Assembly: GCF_000524195.1 (NCBI RefSeq)
Contig: NW_020170422.1
Location: forward strand, 66,791-130,790
Direction: 5' to 3'
Source: Echinococcus granulosus
Lineage: Eukaryota > Platyhelminthes > Cestoda > Cyclophyllidea > Taeniidae
Length of the DNA stretch: 64,000 nucleotides
The notes under the pieces are model-generated. The model was not told where the DNA came from. It did no database searches and saw only the letters and a list, made by a program, of their open reading frames with translations. This document shows, piece by piece, positions 35,855 through 47,355 of the stretch. Position 1 is the stretch's first letter. Each line of letters opens with the position of its first letter. The position numbers were made by a program, and so were the translations under genes.

Positions 35855-38800
35855 TACGTAAACACTTTATTCTGGCCACATCTTCGAATGTTCGTTAAAG
35901 AAGGTATTTCCAAGTCTTATTCTTTTTTCATAATTGCAGTTAGCGCAAAAAATGGAATCCTTTACTTATAACATATTAAGGCATCCACCTCTAGCTTGGT
36001 CATGTGACTGCGTGTAAGTGCTGGCAAAATGCTTTATTATTAACTACTTCATTAGCGGTGGAATTTGTCTGTTTTCAAGGTGTTCTCAAAGTTTTGCTGT
36101 ATCTATTTAAATATATTTACACCATTTTACTCTCTAACTTGATATTTATGCCCAAATATTTTTTTGTCTGCATATTGGCGAGTTTATGAGACTGATCGAC
36201 CGCGAAAGCTTTTTGCAACATAGCATTCATATAGTTTACTCAAAACACTGCTCCTAAGGCGTTTGGATTCAGTCGACTTCATGCAATTTCAGTTTGCTGA
36301 AAATCTTAGGACCCCTCACACATCTGTAGATATTTGAAAATCACAAAGATTAATGTGTTTGGCTACGCTAGATCCAATTGACAACGATAAAGGCACCGCT
36401 CTCGCCACACGAGCTCGTTATGATAGGCCGTTCAAGGCACGTATATATGGTAATGCTGAGTTTGATAGCTTATCTAGAAAATTGCTCTGCCCGTCGTTAG
36501 GTTTGTTGACTGCGGGTGGTACACCATACCTTGAAACGGTATTCAAGTCATGTGACATTCAGGTTTCCCCACCTGAGTGCATGACCATTTGACACATTTA
36601 GTTGCAAGATTTCATCCTCGTCAAGTTTCAACACTTACCAATGATGCATGAGTGTTTGTAGCCCAGAGTTGGCCACCTTACCGGAGCAAAGCTACCAACT
36701 AGTAGAGGGGGGTGGCGCATACATTTGATGTCGAAAAAGCAATGTATTATGCTTTGGAAACTGCTTCACGTTGATTGGGTGGAAGCAACTGTGTCAAGAA
36801 GAAGGGCAGCCCTAGTGAAATTTGGAGGGAGGATGGAATAAATATCCATCCTTCAGTACAAGAACCACGACCTAGTGTCTGATCGTCGATTCCTCCGCGT
36901 TCTTACAGGGTTAAAATATTGTTTCATCTTACCATCGTCAGTCCATTGGCTCATCTACCACAACTTTGTCGTTGACCGTTCTACATAGTTCTTGCCCTAA
37001 GGTAAGTTCGATGTCTTGAAAGGGTGTAAATGAGGTGAGTTTGTTTTAGTTCGAAATGGTTGAAACCGTTCAGCTTATTCATCAAATAAGAGACTGATGT
37101 TAGGATGGTCAGTTTGATCATTGAACAGGTGCAGTTTCAGGCTTTTACAGATCACGGAAATCGAACAGGTATTTTCATAGCAAACGATGAGAAAACGTCT
37201 TTTGATGTATGAATCACTCATGTTTAAGTATATTCTAGCTTGTAGGGCATATGAAGTAGCCACAAATAGAAGACCACGTGAAGTTATTACACTTTGATTC
37301 TGTTTTGATACTGAGTTTACATATCACAATTGGCGCGGCTTTTTTGTTTTCGAGTAGAATGCAAATGTGGTATGCTATTTTGGATGTCAGTAACCATACT
37401 TTGGGCACTATTGGGAAATCCTTAAGCTTAGAAATTTGGAAATATCATGGACACGAGTATCCGGTGCTGACAAGTATCATTCTGAGGCACCGCTGGTAGC
37501 ACCGTGTTTCACCACCTGACCATTCAAGGTCGTTACTACTGATATTTCACTCAGTAGTGTGTAATGCCATCAAATGGAATAGTACGGTTCCCCAAAATAG
37601 CAATTTAAGCACTCTAGTCGTCAAACTAGGCATCATTATAACTTGCATTCCTTTCCCAATGAGGGATGAGCTGTTTACGGACTCCATTAAAAATCCAGCT
37701 TTAGCCACCTCCGTTCCTATCTCACTTATTTTGCATGTGATTATCTAGTGCCAAAAAAGATGCGAATGACGATGAAGCAGCAGTTCTCCCATTCATAAGT
37801 GGGTAAATTCTGTTGACGTATGAGGCCCAGAGTTGCTTTCCGACTGATTCACTGGTTTTGGATATCTAAAGAATTGTATCCCATTGAGTATGTCGGTTTC
37901 AGTCACAATTGACTGGTAAGAAGATGAAGGAACTATTCACAGCGAACAATTTCATCCACAGTCTGCTACATGCAAAACAGTCTTCTGAGGCTGAAGTGGT
38001 GCTCGACCTAGGGGCGGGGGTGGATGATGGAGGAATGGTTCAGTTGGACTTATCCAATGCTGTCTACAGTATTGGTAGCAGGTGTGAATGTCTGTAGCCC
38101 CCGAAAATGCTGCTGTTTCGAATTTACTGGAGATTTCTTTTCCTTGGCTAATACTCCGGTCATTCTTGAACGCCGCTCTCTCGCCCACCTTTGATTGACC
38201 GATACCACGTGGAGATATACTTTAAGCGCACCAATGCTGTAGGGCTAAGGCCAGTCGAATGCTACGAATATACGAGGCTGAAATCGCCTCGTGTTTCCGA
38301 TACTGTGCTTTAGCAAAGTTGTTGTCACGCCCGCTCGCACGCCTCCTTTGCTGCCCTCTCTATTTTGGCAAGTCGGCGTCTGCAGCAAGGTCTTTCGCTT
38401 TATTACAAAATAATAGTTTCTGGCAACTGCTATAAGGGATGCCGATAAAATAACATTAAAGTCATTAAAGTGGACAAACGCTTTTGACCGCTTGTTATCA
38501 AAGAAGTAATAGGATTCCCTGCAGAAAAATGGCTCTATAGATTTAGTATGTGATTACTTTTAACATAATAACATGGTCAGAAGGTAAACATCGCCGTCTA
38601 ACCTAAAAAACTATCGACGGCGTCATATTTCCTCCTTGCTTTCTCATTACAGATACGCTGTTTACAAACAGATGTGCCGCATAGTTGTAAGGCTCCCATG
38701 AAAGAAACTGGTTTGTCAGTTTATGCACTTTAAGCGGCTGAAATCTAAGAGGCACAGCATGTGACCTGTCTCTGAAAGAATTCTGAAACGATCAGTCCAC

Positions 38801-39843
38801 AGGCGTGTTTAGTATCAAAACTCCAAACTGATGGGTGAATTTGGCAGAAGGTGAAAATTGACACAATATGATGTGTAGTTACCAATTTATTGTCTTATCG
38901 CAGAACTGTGTAGGAATGTGTTTATTCAGTCGGAGAGGAAGGTCCAACATTTGAATTTTTTAAATTGTGCACTTAAGTCACCTCTATGTAGCAGAGTTCC
39001 CCCCATATAGTTAGATAGCCCACCATTAAAGAAAATGAATTGATTAAGGGGAAAAATGACATTTGTGGATTATAATATTTTAAATTTTAACGACACCCAT
39101 GGATTTACGCGAAATTTTGAGTCCAAATTGTTTTACTCAAGCAATGAAAATTTTGATTGTGGTTGGAAGCTATGTGACTATTTCGAAATCGTAACTACTT
39201 GTTCTCAAAAATAGGTTGCAGACCTAGTCATTGAGTAAGACAAAATCATCGGTTAATTAGACACTTTGGAGGTGAATTAACCGGCACGAAGTGCGCTTCC
39301 TTCAGGTCGAGCGTGTCATTCTAAAATCTGGCACCTCTGACCTCGGAATTTGCTATAAGCGGCGCTGACACCTCTGACAACTGCGTGTCACACGAGTCTC
39401 GTATGTCTTCAAAGTGCGCTAAAGTGGCATTTAGTAGGAGGATCTCCTGCAGGGATGGGTAAAGAGTTACGGAAAAAACTTTTGATGATAATCAGAAGAG
39501 CGGTGTAATCGAAGCCATGTTCTCGTAAAATTGGAGGATTTTGCTTTTAATCACATAAAAGCTGGCATCACACCGAAATCTAACATACGAGACTGGATTA
39601 GTAAGGCGCCGACGGGTTGAACATGCGGTAAATTGACATAAAGTATCACACCTTAGAATTAGTACCTATGGCTAATAAACAAATTGCAAAGATGATTTTT
39701 TCGTCAAATTACCTAATATGAAGTCGGTTTGTTTTACAGAACAAATTTAGTGTAACTAAAGGCTTCATCATCTTCATTTCATTGGTTCTCGATTCTTTCC
39801 TGTAATTTTCTGGAACTCTAAAAGAGGATTGCCGAAGGAGGAA
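35855..39843. other. Four-kilobase gene desert
   Basis: I find no exon structure, RNA gene or assignable repeat here. Open frames at 36353-36592, 37278-37499 and 37909-38097 show no family signature or flanking splice sites that join them. Confidence 0.35.
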
Positions 39844-40051
39844 TGATAACTGGTGATTTTGTGGCCGTCGCGCACCGTACGCTCACGATTGTAGCAACGG
39901 GTCACCCTAGGGCTCCGCCGTAGTACTTCCACCGGGTAGCCCGGCCCACGCGCCGTTCCGGTGGCCCCCGAACTCATCTGTCTATCGACAATGCAAACCC
40001 TCCCCAAGTACTAAGTTTTCTTTCGTCTTCGAACAAATCTCGGGAGCTACA
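39844..40051 (+). repeat. Solo LTR of TRIM-like element, GC-rich variant
   Basis: The right half reads ACCGGGTAGCCCGGCCCAC, then TTTTCTTTCGTCTTCGAAC and CGGGAGCTACA, matching the LTR family core and 3' terminus. The left end is approximate. The middle is unusually GC-rich relative to its surroundings. No internal region or second LTR was found nearby. Confidence 0.6.
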
Positions 40052-41701
40052 CAAGTGCGGTTTGGGTATCATTAATAGCTTTTCAAAAAAAAATGCTGTT
40101 TTGGCTTTCATACATAAAGAGCAAGTAAATTCCTTAAAAAGAAGTGGAATTGCAAGATTTTGTAACGTTTCATAAAAATAACCAGGTAAACATGAGGAAA
40201 TCTACTGCAAAATTCAGTAAAATAGGTAAATGTTATAAATGAGAGTTTGTGAAATCCACGCCAACATTATGCTCCCTGGTTAATGCTTTTTACGCCGTCA
40301 AGTCCTTTGTCGTGAAAATGTATAATTTATTCACCATGATATTGCACTATTTATATTTTTTTACTAAACACTACCAGAAATGCACCAAGGGAACGTTTTA
40401 ACTCCAGTTGGCTTAAAATACATTTTGGCCAAATTACTGTCCCAAAACAAACTCCGCTAAGACAATTGCCTTTCTCTAGTGAGTTAGGGCTTTTCAAACA
40501 TTTTCTGGGCAATTAAATGACACGGTGGTGACTATAAAATAAGTGTTCTTGATTTTGAGACAGTGAACATTACTACACCTTCCTAAAAGAGACGAAAAGG
40601 AATGGCATGGTGATATTTGCTGGGTATTGTCTCTTGGAAATACGGTTGGAGATTCTATGAGACATGAGAGCGTGGAAATTGAAGAACCAGGGAAAATTTA
40701 GTGATATGGGAACTAACATTCGGTACAGGTGGCGGTATCTTACGATAAGATAGACATTTCCCAGCGCTTTTTAATTACAAATTCATCTACTGTCTGGATG
40801 GATTCAGTACGGGTCTCATCCTACCATTGGTTAGAGTAGATAAGGGATTTGTGAAACGACTGAGGCGTTTTTGTGTGGGTCCCCGTATTATCTTTTTACT
40901 TATTAATCGTATTTCACATGCAAGCGGAAATTCTCCATTCAGCCATCTGGGAGTTAGGCACTGTTGCTTTAGTGTCATCATCGAAGACACTTTGGGGCAT
41001 ATATAGCTATAGATACACTCTTTGTAGTAGTCCGCTATTTCCAGAGACAGTAATCACAAAGTCCTTAAAATTGTATGACGTGGAGGCATCATTTTCGATA
41101 CTATGTAGTACTAAGTGATGGTCGAATAAGAAAGCAGGGGAAGATTCCGGGTGATGACCACAGTAGCATGGGTCGATGTGGCACATCGATGCTCACGGCT
41201 ACCATTGACAACCCATGGAATAAAACAAGATCCTCTAAAAGACGATATTTCTGTTAGAAAATAACCCCTAAAGTTATTAAGAGATAAAACAGACGTTCGG
41301 CGGAATGAAGATCCAGAAAGAAAGGAAGCAGTAACCGTTAACTTTCCAGAGGAAAATTTATCTAGAAAAGGGGGACTTATAAAAATTGGAACCTAGGGCA
41401 AAATAAATAACTGTCAAAATACACTCCAAATTCCTTCTGACCTTAAAAATCCGTTAAAACTACAGTAGGAGCTCCTGCTTCCTACAGAATAATTCCAGAA
41501 ACAAAATATATTATTATTTAGGAAGGCTTTAACCCGAAGACTTAAGAACGTGGAAATGCGTCCAAATGGTAGCAATATATTATCTTGTCAATGTTATTAA
41601 TTTACAGGTCAAATTCTTACAAACATATGCATGCGCGATAGCGGAGGATGCGAAACTAGATGCCTACTGGAACTTGAATCACAGAGAGGTATGGATGAGG
41701 A
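40052..41701. other. Intergenic; 3' flank of the chloride-channel gene
   Basis: AT-rich sequence with no gene recognised. No clear minus-strand AATAAA signal was found close to the channel stop codon. Confidence 0.35.
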
Positions 41702-43198
41702 TCACTTCTTAACAATGGCCAAATAGTAAGTCCAGTAGAAAATGTTGTACATAATGTAGCAGGTGGGAAATAAAAAGCGACTGTAAGCGTCGATTTCCGA
41801 CTCCACAGCCACTGGAACACGACTCTTTTTGTCACCCTTCTTAGCTCGTGCCTCCTCAATCACGGACTTGGTTAGGAAGGCATCTAGATCGTTAAAATAG
41901 GCCAGTTGCTGTTGGATAAAGCCCTGATCACCTCTCACACCTCCACTTCCCTGAATACTTGCCATTTGACCTTGCTCACATGCTGCTAACCACCGGGTTA
42001 ATTCTTCCTTCACTATCAATTCAACATCGCCTCGCCATGTCTCCTTCCTCTTCTGTCGAAGCATCGTGATTGCGATCGCGTATTCTACCAACACTCCAAT
42101 GACAAAGATGATGGAAAAGATGAGCCACAGGTCGATAGCTTTTATGTATGATACACGCGGAAGGTTGCCCGTGATTGAGGAAGCTTGTGTCAACAAACCC
42201 AAAAGGCTGAGTAGCCCTAGAGGAACTCTGGCTGGCGCGGCATCAACGGAAACGTAGAAGCTCAACCAGGAAACCATGATGATTAGGATGTTGGGGATGT
42301 ATGTGGTCACGAGATAGCTGCCTAATTGACGCTTGAGACTAAACTTAGCCATAAGGCAAGTGTAATTGCCAGTGGATGTGGAGGACTGGGCTGTGCAATC
42401 CAGGGTCGTGAAATTCGTAGGCGTATTAAATTCGGAGAGCTGGAGGTTATTCTGCAGTTCTACAGGCTCCTTTTCTCTCCAGACGAACTGAAGTTCACTC
42501 AGAGTATATCCATAACTGCCGATATTCATGTGGCAGTACTGAGTGTCCATAGGGAAGGTGGCAAGGTCCATTTGGCAAGAAAATCTCATAGTGATTTTCT
42601 GGCTATATAGCACTTCCCCATTGGGATGAACACGAAGAAGGTAGTTAGGGAGAGTCATTTTGTGCAAGTACCCGTCTTTTCCGTTACGAAAGAATAAATC
42701 TGGTAACCACAGGTTCTCTTTTAGCGTAGGGGAGACTAAGGGTTGAGTGTAATTTTTGAAACCTTCCCGGTGATTCCATGCCAAACGAGGGTCCGTCCAT
42801 GTCTGACGAAGCAGAGCATCGATGTAGTAGTCCATGGTGCGCACGTCGACAGAAAAGATTGCTAACACCTTCATATTTATCTCCACGACCGTGGGAATGT
42901 CCAATTTTTCTGTTGGACGTTCATGTGTCTTGTAGTTAGCGAAAAGCATCCCAACTAGTCGATCGCGTTGGGTAACTGCTTGAGGGTCCGTCTGGAGGTG
43001 TTGGAGTAGATCGCCCCCGTAGCCCTGACCTGTGTTGTAGGTCTCGTCACGGCGGTTAAGCGCCTCGTGTTCGGGCTCAACTGGACCTGTTTCAGTAAAT
43101 GGGAAGACACCAAATCCACCTTCTAGTTGAAAGCCCATTGTAGACTGGAGTTGGTAGTACAAGAGATCCAAAAATAGCAGTATTTCTAAGCAATGCAT
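41702..43198 (-). CDS. Cys-loop ligand-gated chloride channel, glutamate-gated (GluCl-like), intronless
   Basis: A 498-residue open frame on one exon. A hydrophobic N-terminus (residues 3-20) is a likely signal peptide. The Cys-loop is C208-C222 with 13 residues between. A second cysteine pair C268-C281, as in glycine receptors and GluCls, lies in loop C. Transmembrane segments are TM1 about 293-315, TM2 324-342, TM3 354-377 and TM4 474-495, with a long intracellular loop of 95 residues. Ala-Pro-Ala-Arg at 321-324 is the anion-selectivity filter before TM2. Flatworms use such channels for inhibitory glutamate transmission. The gating ligand is not provable from sequence; GABA or acetylcholine are alternatives. 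An AG acceptor lies directly before cATG (minus strand), so a 5' UTR intron or trans-splicing is likely. Odd residues are P2', L6' and a bulky Ile at the TM3 ivermectin position. Confidence 0.88.
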   Translation of the reverse strand: MHCLEILLFLDLLYYQLQSTMGFQLEGGFGVFPFTETGPVEPEHEALNRRDETYNTGQGYGGDLLQHLQTDPQAVTQRDRLVGMLFANYKTHERPTEKLDIPTVVEINMKVLAIFSVDVRTMDYYIDALLRQTWTDPRLAWNHREGFKNYTQPLVSPTLKENLWLPDLFFRNGKDGYLHKMTLPNYLLRVHPNGEVLYSQKITMRFSCQMDLATFPMDTQYCHMNIGSYGYTLSELQFVWREKEPVELQNNLQLSEFNTPTNFTTLDCTAQSSTSTGNYTCLMAKFSLKRQLGSYLVTTYIPNILIIMVSWLSFYVSVDAAPARVPLGLLSLLGLLTQASSITGNLPRVSYIKAIDLWLIFSIIFVIGVLVEYAIAITMLRQKRKETWRGDVELIVKEELTRWLAACEQGQMASIQGSGGVRGDQGFIQQQLAYFNDLDAFLTKSVIEEARAKKGDKKSRVPVAVESEIDAYSRFLFPTCYIMYNIFYWTYYLAIVKK

Positions 43199-45639
43199 GC
43201 TAATTTGAAGCGAGTGATTCTACTGGGGGGCAGCTGGAGAAATGCGTTCGTGTAAAGGGTAAGCTGGGAAATGAGCAAGATTATGCGCAGTCACCTGATT
43301 GGTTCATTGGGAGGGCTTATATTCAGTTAGCCTAAGTGTTCACACACACGCACTGTCGATTGACCGCGCACCACGGATAGGCGCCTGTCTGTCCTCGCGC
43401 CTGTCCATGCTTCGCCACGCGAAGCTGCGGGAAGTGGTGTGCTTCCTAGTAGACGGGTGGCCGAGGTAAATCAATGATGTCCCTGCGGCGAGAGGTTGTT
43501 TATCTACGGAACCATGATGTATGGCTGCATGGGGTAGGGGAATATTACCAAATGAATGAGTCCTATTTGCTATAGCAATTAAAACTCATGTTTGCGCGGT
43601 TTATGTTGCATTTATCTTTATTTTCCTTTTGCTACAACTATTTAAATTATTGTTGTCCTTATTTTGAATTGCTGGGCGGCGCTCGAATCGCCACCATAAT
43701 TACTCATTCCATTCCTGTGCCGTGAGATTGGTTTGTGCCCTGACCTATCATCACGGCTAATACGATAAAGGCGACTTTCCACCTGTATTATTTTCTTGCC
43801 CAATCTTGTGTTCTGCCCTTGCCGTATGTTTACTTTAGTGTGACTATGCTGATGACCTGAACCATAAAATACTACCAGTAAAACTATAAAACTAATCGGA
43901 TGGCCATTGGGTCAACATTTTTGACACACAAATTCCTCTGCATCTTACAAATCTGCATTCCGAGGGATGTACAGGTAGAACTATCAAGATTGCGCCCATT
44001 ACGAGTTGGAACTGGTTCAAATTATGATGAGGAAACTGAAGGCGCAAGCAATTATAAAGGTTGAGGCATTGAAGGAAGCTTGGAATTGGGAAGAAAAAAG
44101 GAGTTTTTGCAACTAATCTAACTGCCGCAACAACCACTCCTCTAAACAAGTGATATTTGAAACCACTCGCACTGTGTATTCAAGTGCCTCATAATATCTG
44201 CTTATCCAAAGTTGCATGAAACTTTTCACTTGTTGCTTGTTCAAGTACAGCAACACCTCCTAAACTCCGTTGACCTCATTCCAAACCTTCATGCAGCCGT
44301 AGTTAATTGCAAGGAGAATAATGTCCACTTGTTGAAGTCCTTCACTGCAGCTTGAGAAGGCCAGTCTACTTGAACCAGTCCACGTTTCGCAGACCCCAAA
44401 CCTCAATAGGACATTGCAGAAGCCTTTCAAATTCTGGAAGATTATTTAGGACTTCGTATGTTGATAGATTAATGAATGGACCAATTCTCAAGTCCTAAGA
44501 CGCGAAATCACCGACCATATTTCCTTATGACTTAAAGCTTTGTTTGACACTACTGAAGCAGCCTAATAATTAGTCACGTCTAAAACCCTACAGAACTTTG
44601 TTGAGTAGATGATTTAGAAGAATATCTTCTCATCACAGTGACAGGCCATAAGCCAGCTTTTGATAAACTCTCAAGCCTACGCTAGTGACTGATCTGAGTC
44701 TGAGAGCCTTGGAGCCACTCAGAGCTCCAGTTTCCGTATGGAGTCTGTTCTGCTGATGCAACCAGAGTACGTGTCCATTTCAGTAGATAAAAGTGAAGTT
44801 CGTATTTGAATTGGAACTAAAATTTTAGGGAATCGGCGGGGTGGGGGGTAAAACAACATCTTAGCGATTCTGATAACCCTTACGGAATAAAAGGCCTACT
44901 AGGTTGGGAAATTCTAGGTCTAGTAGCATCCACGTTCTCAAAGATGCAGGGCGTCAGGGTGAATTATATCATCAGGAACGACAAATTGTACGCAAATCTA
45001 GAACACATGTTCACCCTTGAAGAAGAAGGTGATGCCGAAAGAAGATACGAAAACACTATTTTACATTGCTTCTTAAATGCGCATAATTGGTGGGCATAAT
45101 AAAGCGCCATCGCAATGAAAACCTGGCTAATTTTACTTGCTAGGTAACGCGGTTCGGCTGTGTGAAGGTTAATGGACTTGAAGAATGGTCTCGAAGAGAG
45201 TGGACCAATTGGTCCGGAATATCCCACAGCTGAAGGTAGTGCTGAATTAGGACCTAACTGAAAGCAGAATTAGACTGGACAGAACGGGCTGCATCTCACC
45301 TGCAACCAGCAACTTTTTCCCAAACTAAGCTTAGTAAACAATTTGTGTGGGGTGCTCTCGAAGTTCCGAGAACTCTCATATACCCTAATTGTGGATTTCG
45401 AAGCCGCTCCACTGGTTGAAGGTGCGGACTGATGATAAGAGGATTTGGAGATTCCTCCTGCGATATGATGGTGACTTGACCCCCAAATCTGAGATCTTCC
45501 ATATACAGTGCATAGGTTTGCAACTACATGGCCTACTTGTTTGCGTAAATTAAACCCAAAAGCGAACTGTAAAGTGTCACAAGGTTAAACCAGAGCAAAA
45601 CGAGTATTCTACATTGATGACTACCTACTAAGCTTGTCT
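43199..45639. other. Upstream of channel gene; mostly unassigned repeat-like DNA
   Basis: The first few hundred bases should contain the channel promoter. From about 44960 to 45540 the minus strand has open frames (45 to 87 codons) separated by stops. A short stretch near 45115 (ATGAAAACCTGGC) recurs near 62557, hinting at another decayed repeat. No family was assigned. Confidence 0.35.
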
Positions 45640-46510
45640 TCAGTTAAAGAAGTTGATCTGATGGCTAAGGCCACAACAGTGTAGTCGGCGCTGCAAGAAA
45701 ACGTAGTCGGTGCAACTAAGAAGATGACTGATTGCAGCATCACTGATCTCTCTTGGAAATTTCACTGAATCTGGAGTTTCGTCCTGTTTGCGAACTATGT
45801 TAGGAGAAGGGAGGAAATGTTCTGGTAATATTTCATAGCCACCATTGGTCGTGATAACACCGGCCTAAAAGCAGTCATTTAATACGATGAAGTTTGGAAT
45901 TGTTTCGTGGTGTAAAGATCCGCGTCTGTACCCTGTCGACACATTTGACCCCACTATAGTGCTGCCCAACTACATATGAATTTTATCCTGCCAGCAGAGA
46001 GCTAAGGAGATATCTCGTGTTCTCTCCAGTGATATTTTTATAAAAGTACTGCAGACAGCTCTGTAACGAACATTTCCAAGGGGTCGTGGCCACGGTTAGT
46101 GCCGTTTTGTGTGCTAGTAGCATCCCTCTAGAACACGAGACTTGGGTAGTTGCTAATGGACGAAGTTATTATGAATATTTCTGTTAGAGATCGTCATGTA
46201 TTCTCCCATCTACGGTATCTACCCCTATTCCGACACATCAAGATTTTCCATCTCGTCATAGAAACAAAGACAGTTATCCTATTAGATAGAGTACGCTTTG
46301 CCTCGCAGAAGAGGACCATCTGTTGAGAATGACTGAATTTGTAGGCTCCTAACAGAAAGAAAAATACTGAATTCTGCTTTCGAAATCACTCTAATTTCGC
46401 GTCTTGGAAGAAGGCTGCTAATAAATACCATTTGTCACCGGTATAAAGAAGTGTTATTTAGGTGAAAAATTAAAACCGTCATTAAGCCACTACCATCTGA
46501 ATGGGGGGAC
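45640..46510 (-). mobile_element. Decayed TRIM-like element internal region, with doubtful LTR
   Basis: The reverse strand aligns in order with the internal regions of the complete copies. Matching blocks are CCGTAGATGGGAGAAT, GGCACTAACCGTGGCCACGA, GATTCAGTGAAATTTCCAAG followed by AGAGATCAGTGATG, and CACCGACTACG. The upstream LTR may start at 46340, where the reverse strand reads TTTCTTTCTGTTAGGAGCCT then ACA, but the rest of that LTR is weak. The downstream LTR could not be identified. It appears to be an old, eroded insertion. Confidence 0.6.
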
Positions 46511-47355
46511 GGCTTATTGCAAATGAAATGCGAACATATTGGTAAAATTTAATAGATGGGGAAAAACGACTCCTTAAAGACACCCTAAAACTTTCCCAAA
46601 AATCTAACTTTTGGCTTCTCCTTCCTGCGAATAACGATTAGCCTAAGGAATACACTCATTGTGGAGCATCGTTCTAGCTTGAGGATTAAGAAGCCAGTGA
46701 ATCCGTTAATGCTTTATCACCCTCAGAATTGGTAAGGCTTAATCAGAATAGAATTCCAGCAGAATATCGAAATGCGGTAGTGGAGCTGTAATCGCTTTAG
46801 GTGTCAGATTTAAATATTTTTTTAGTGGAGTACAAGTGACAGCTCCAAACTCTTTCGCATAAAATTCTGGATGCGTTTCCAAGCTACCCGAATACGCTAA
46901 TGATTTATATTAAGGCAGTTCAAAGGACATGGCAAAAGGGAAAGTGCAATCTGCAGGAACCCAGGCATCCGCTCACCCAAGCACAGAGTTAAATGGATTC
47001 TTAAAGCATTGCAGTTGTTTTGGCAAAAGAAAATGAATTTTTGGGACCTCTTAATAGTTTTGCTAAACAGTCTTCATTGACATATTAAATACAAACTTTT
47101 CAGCAAAACCCTTTGCTAGATTAGTCAAAATGCCTTAGGGGTCGAGTATATAGTAAAACTAATTTTGGATATTTGCCATCTCCCCTTCTGCAAGCTTTAT
47201 TAATTTTTGTTATAGCAAATTTGCAGCTTGATCAGTTTTTGGCAGCATTTTAAAGTTGTCTTGCTATTAATGTAAGTTAATTGATAATTCTGCTTGTTTG
47301 AATTCTTTGCGTCCTGCGGTTCATTTAACCTTGTCCGTGCTTTTCTTTGCTTACA
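46511..47355. other. Intergenic before mtSSB
   Basis: AT-rich DNA with no gene recognised. The promoter of the mtSSB gene is expected within it. Confidence 0.35.

Noticed and set aside
44964..45523. Minus-strand frames that looked like a retrotransposon integrase
   Set aside because: No HHCC or DDE motif could be found and stops break the frame; left as an unassigned repeat-like stretch.
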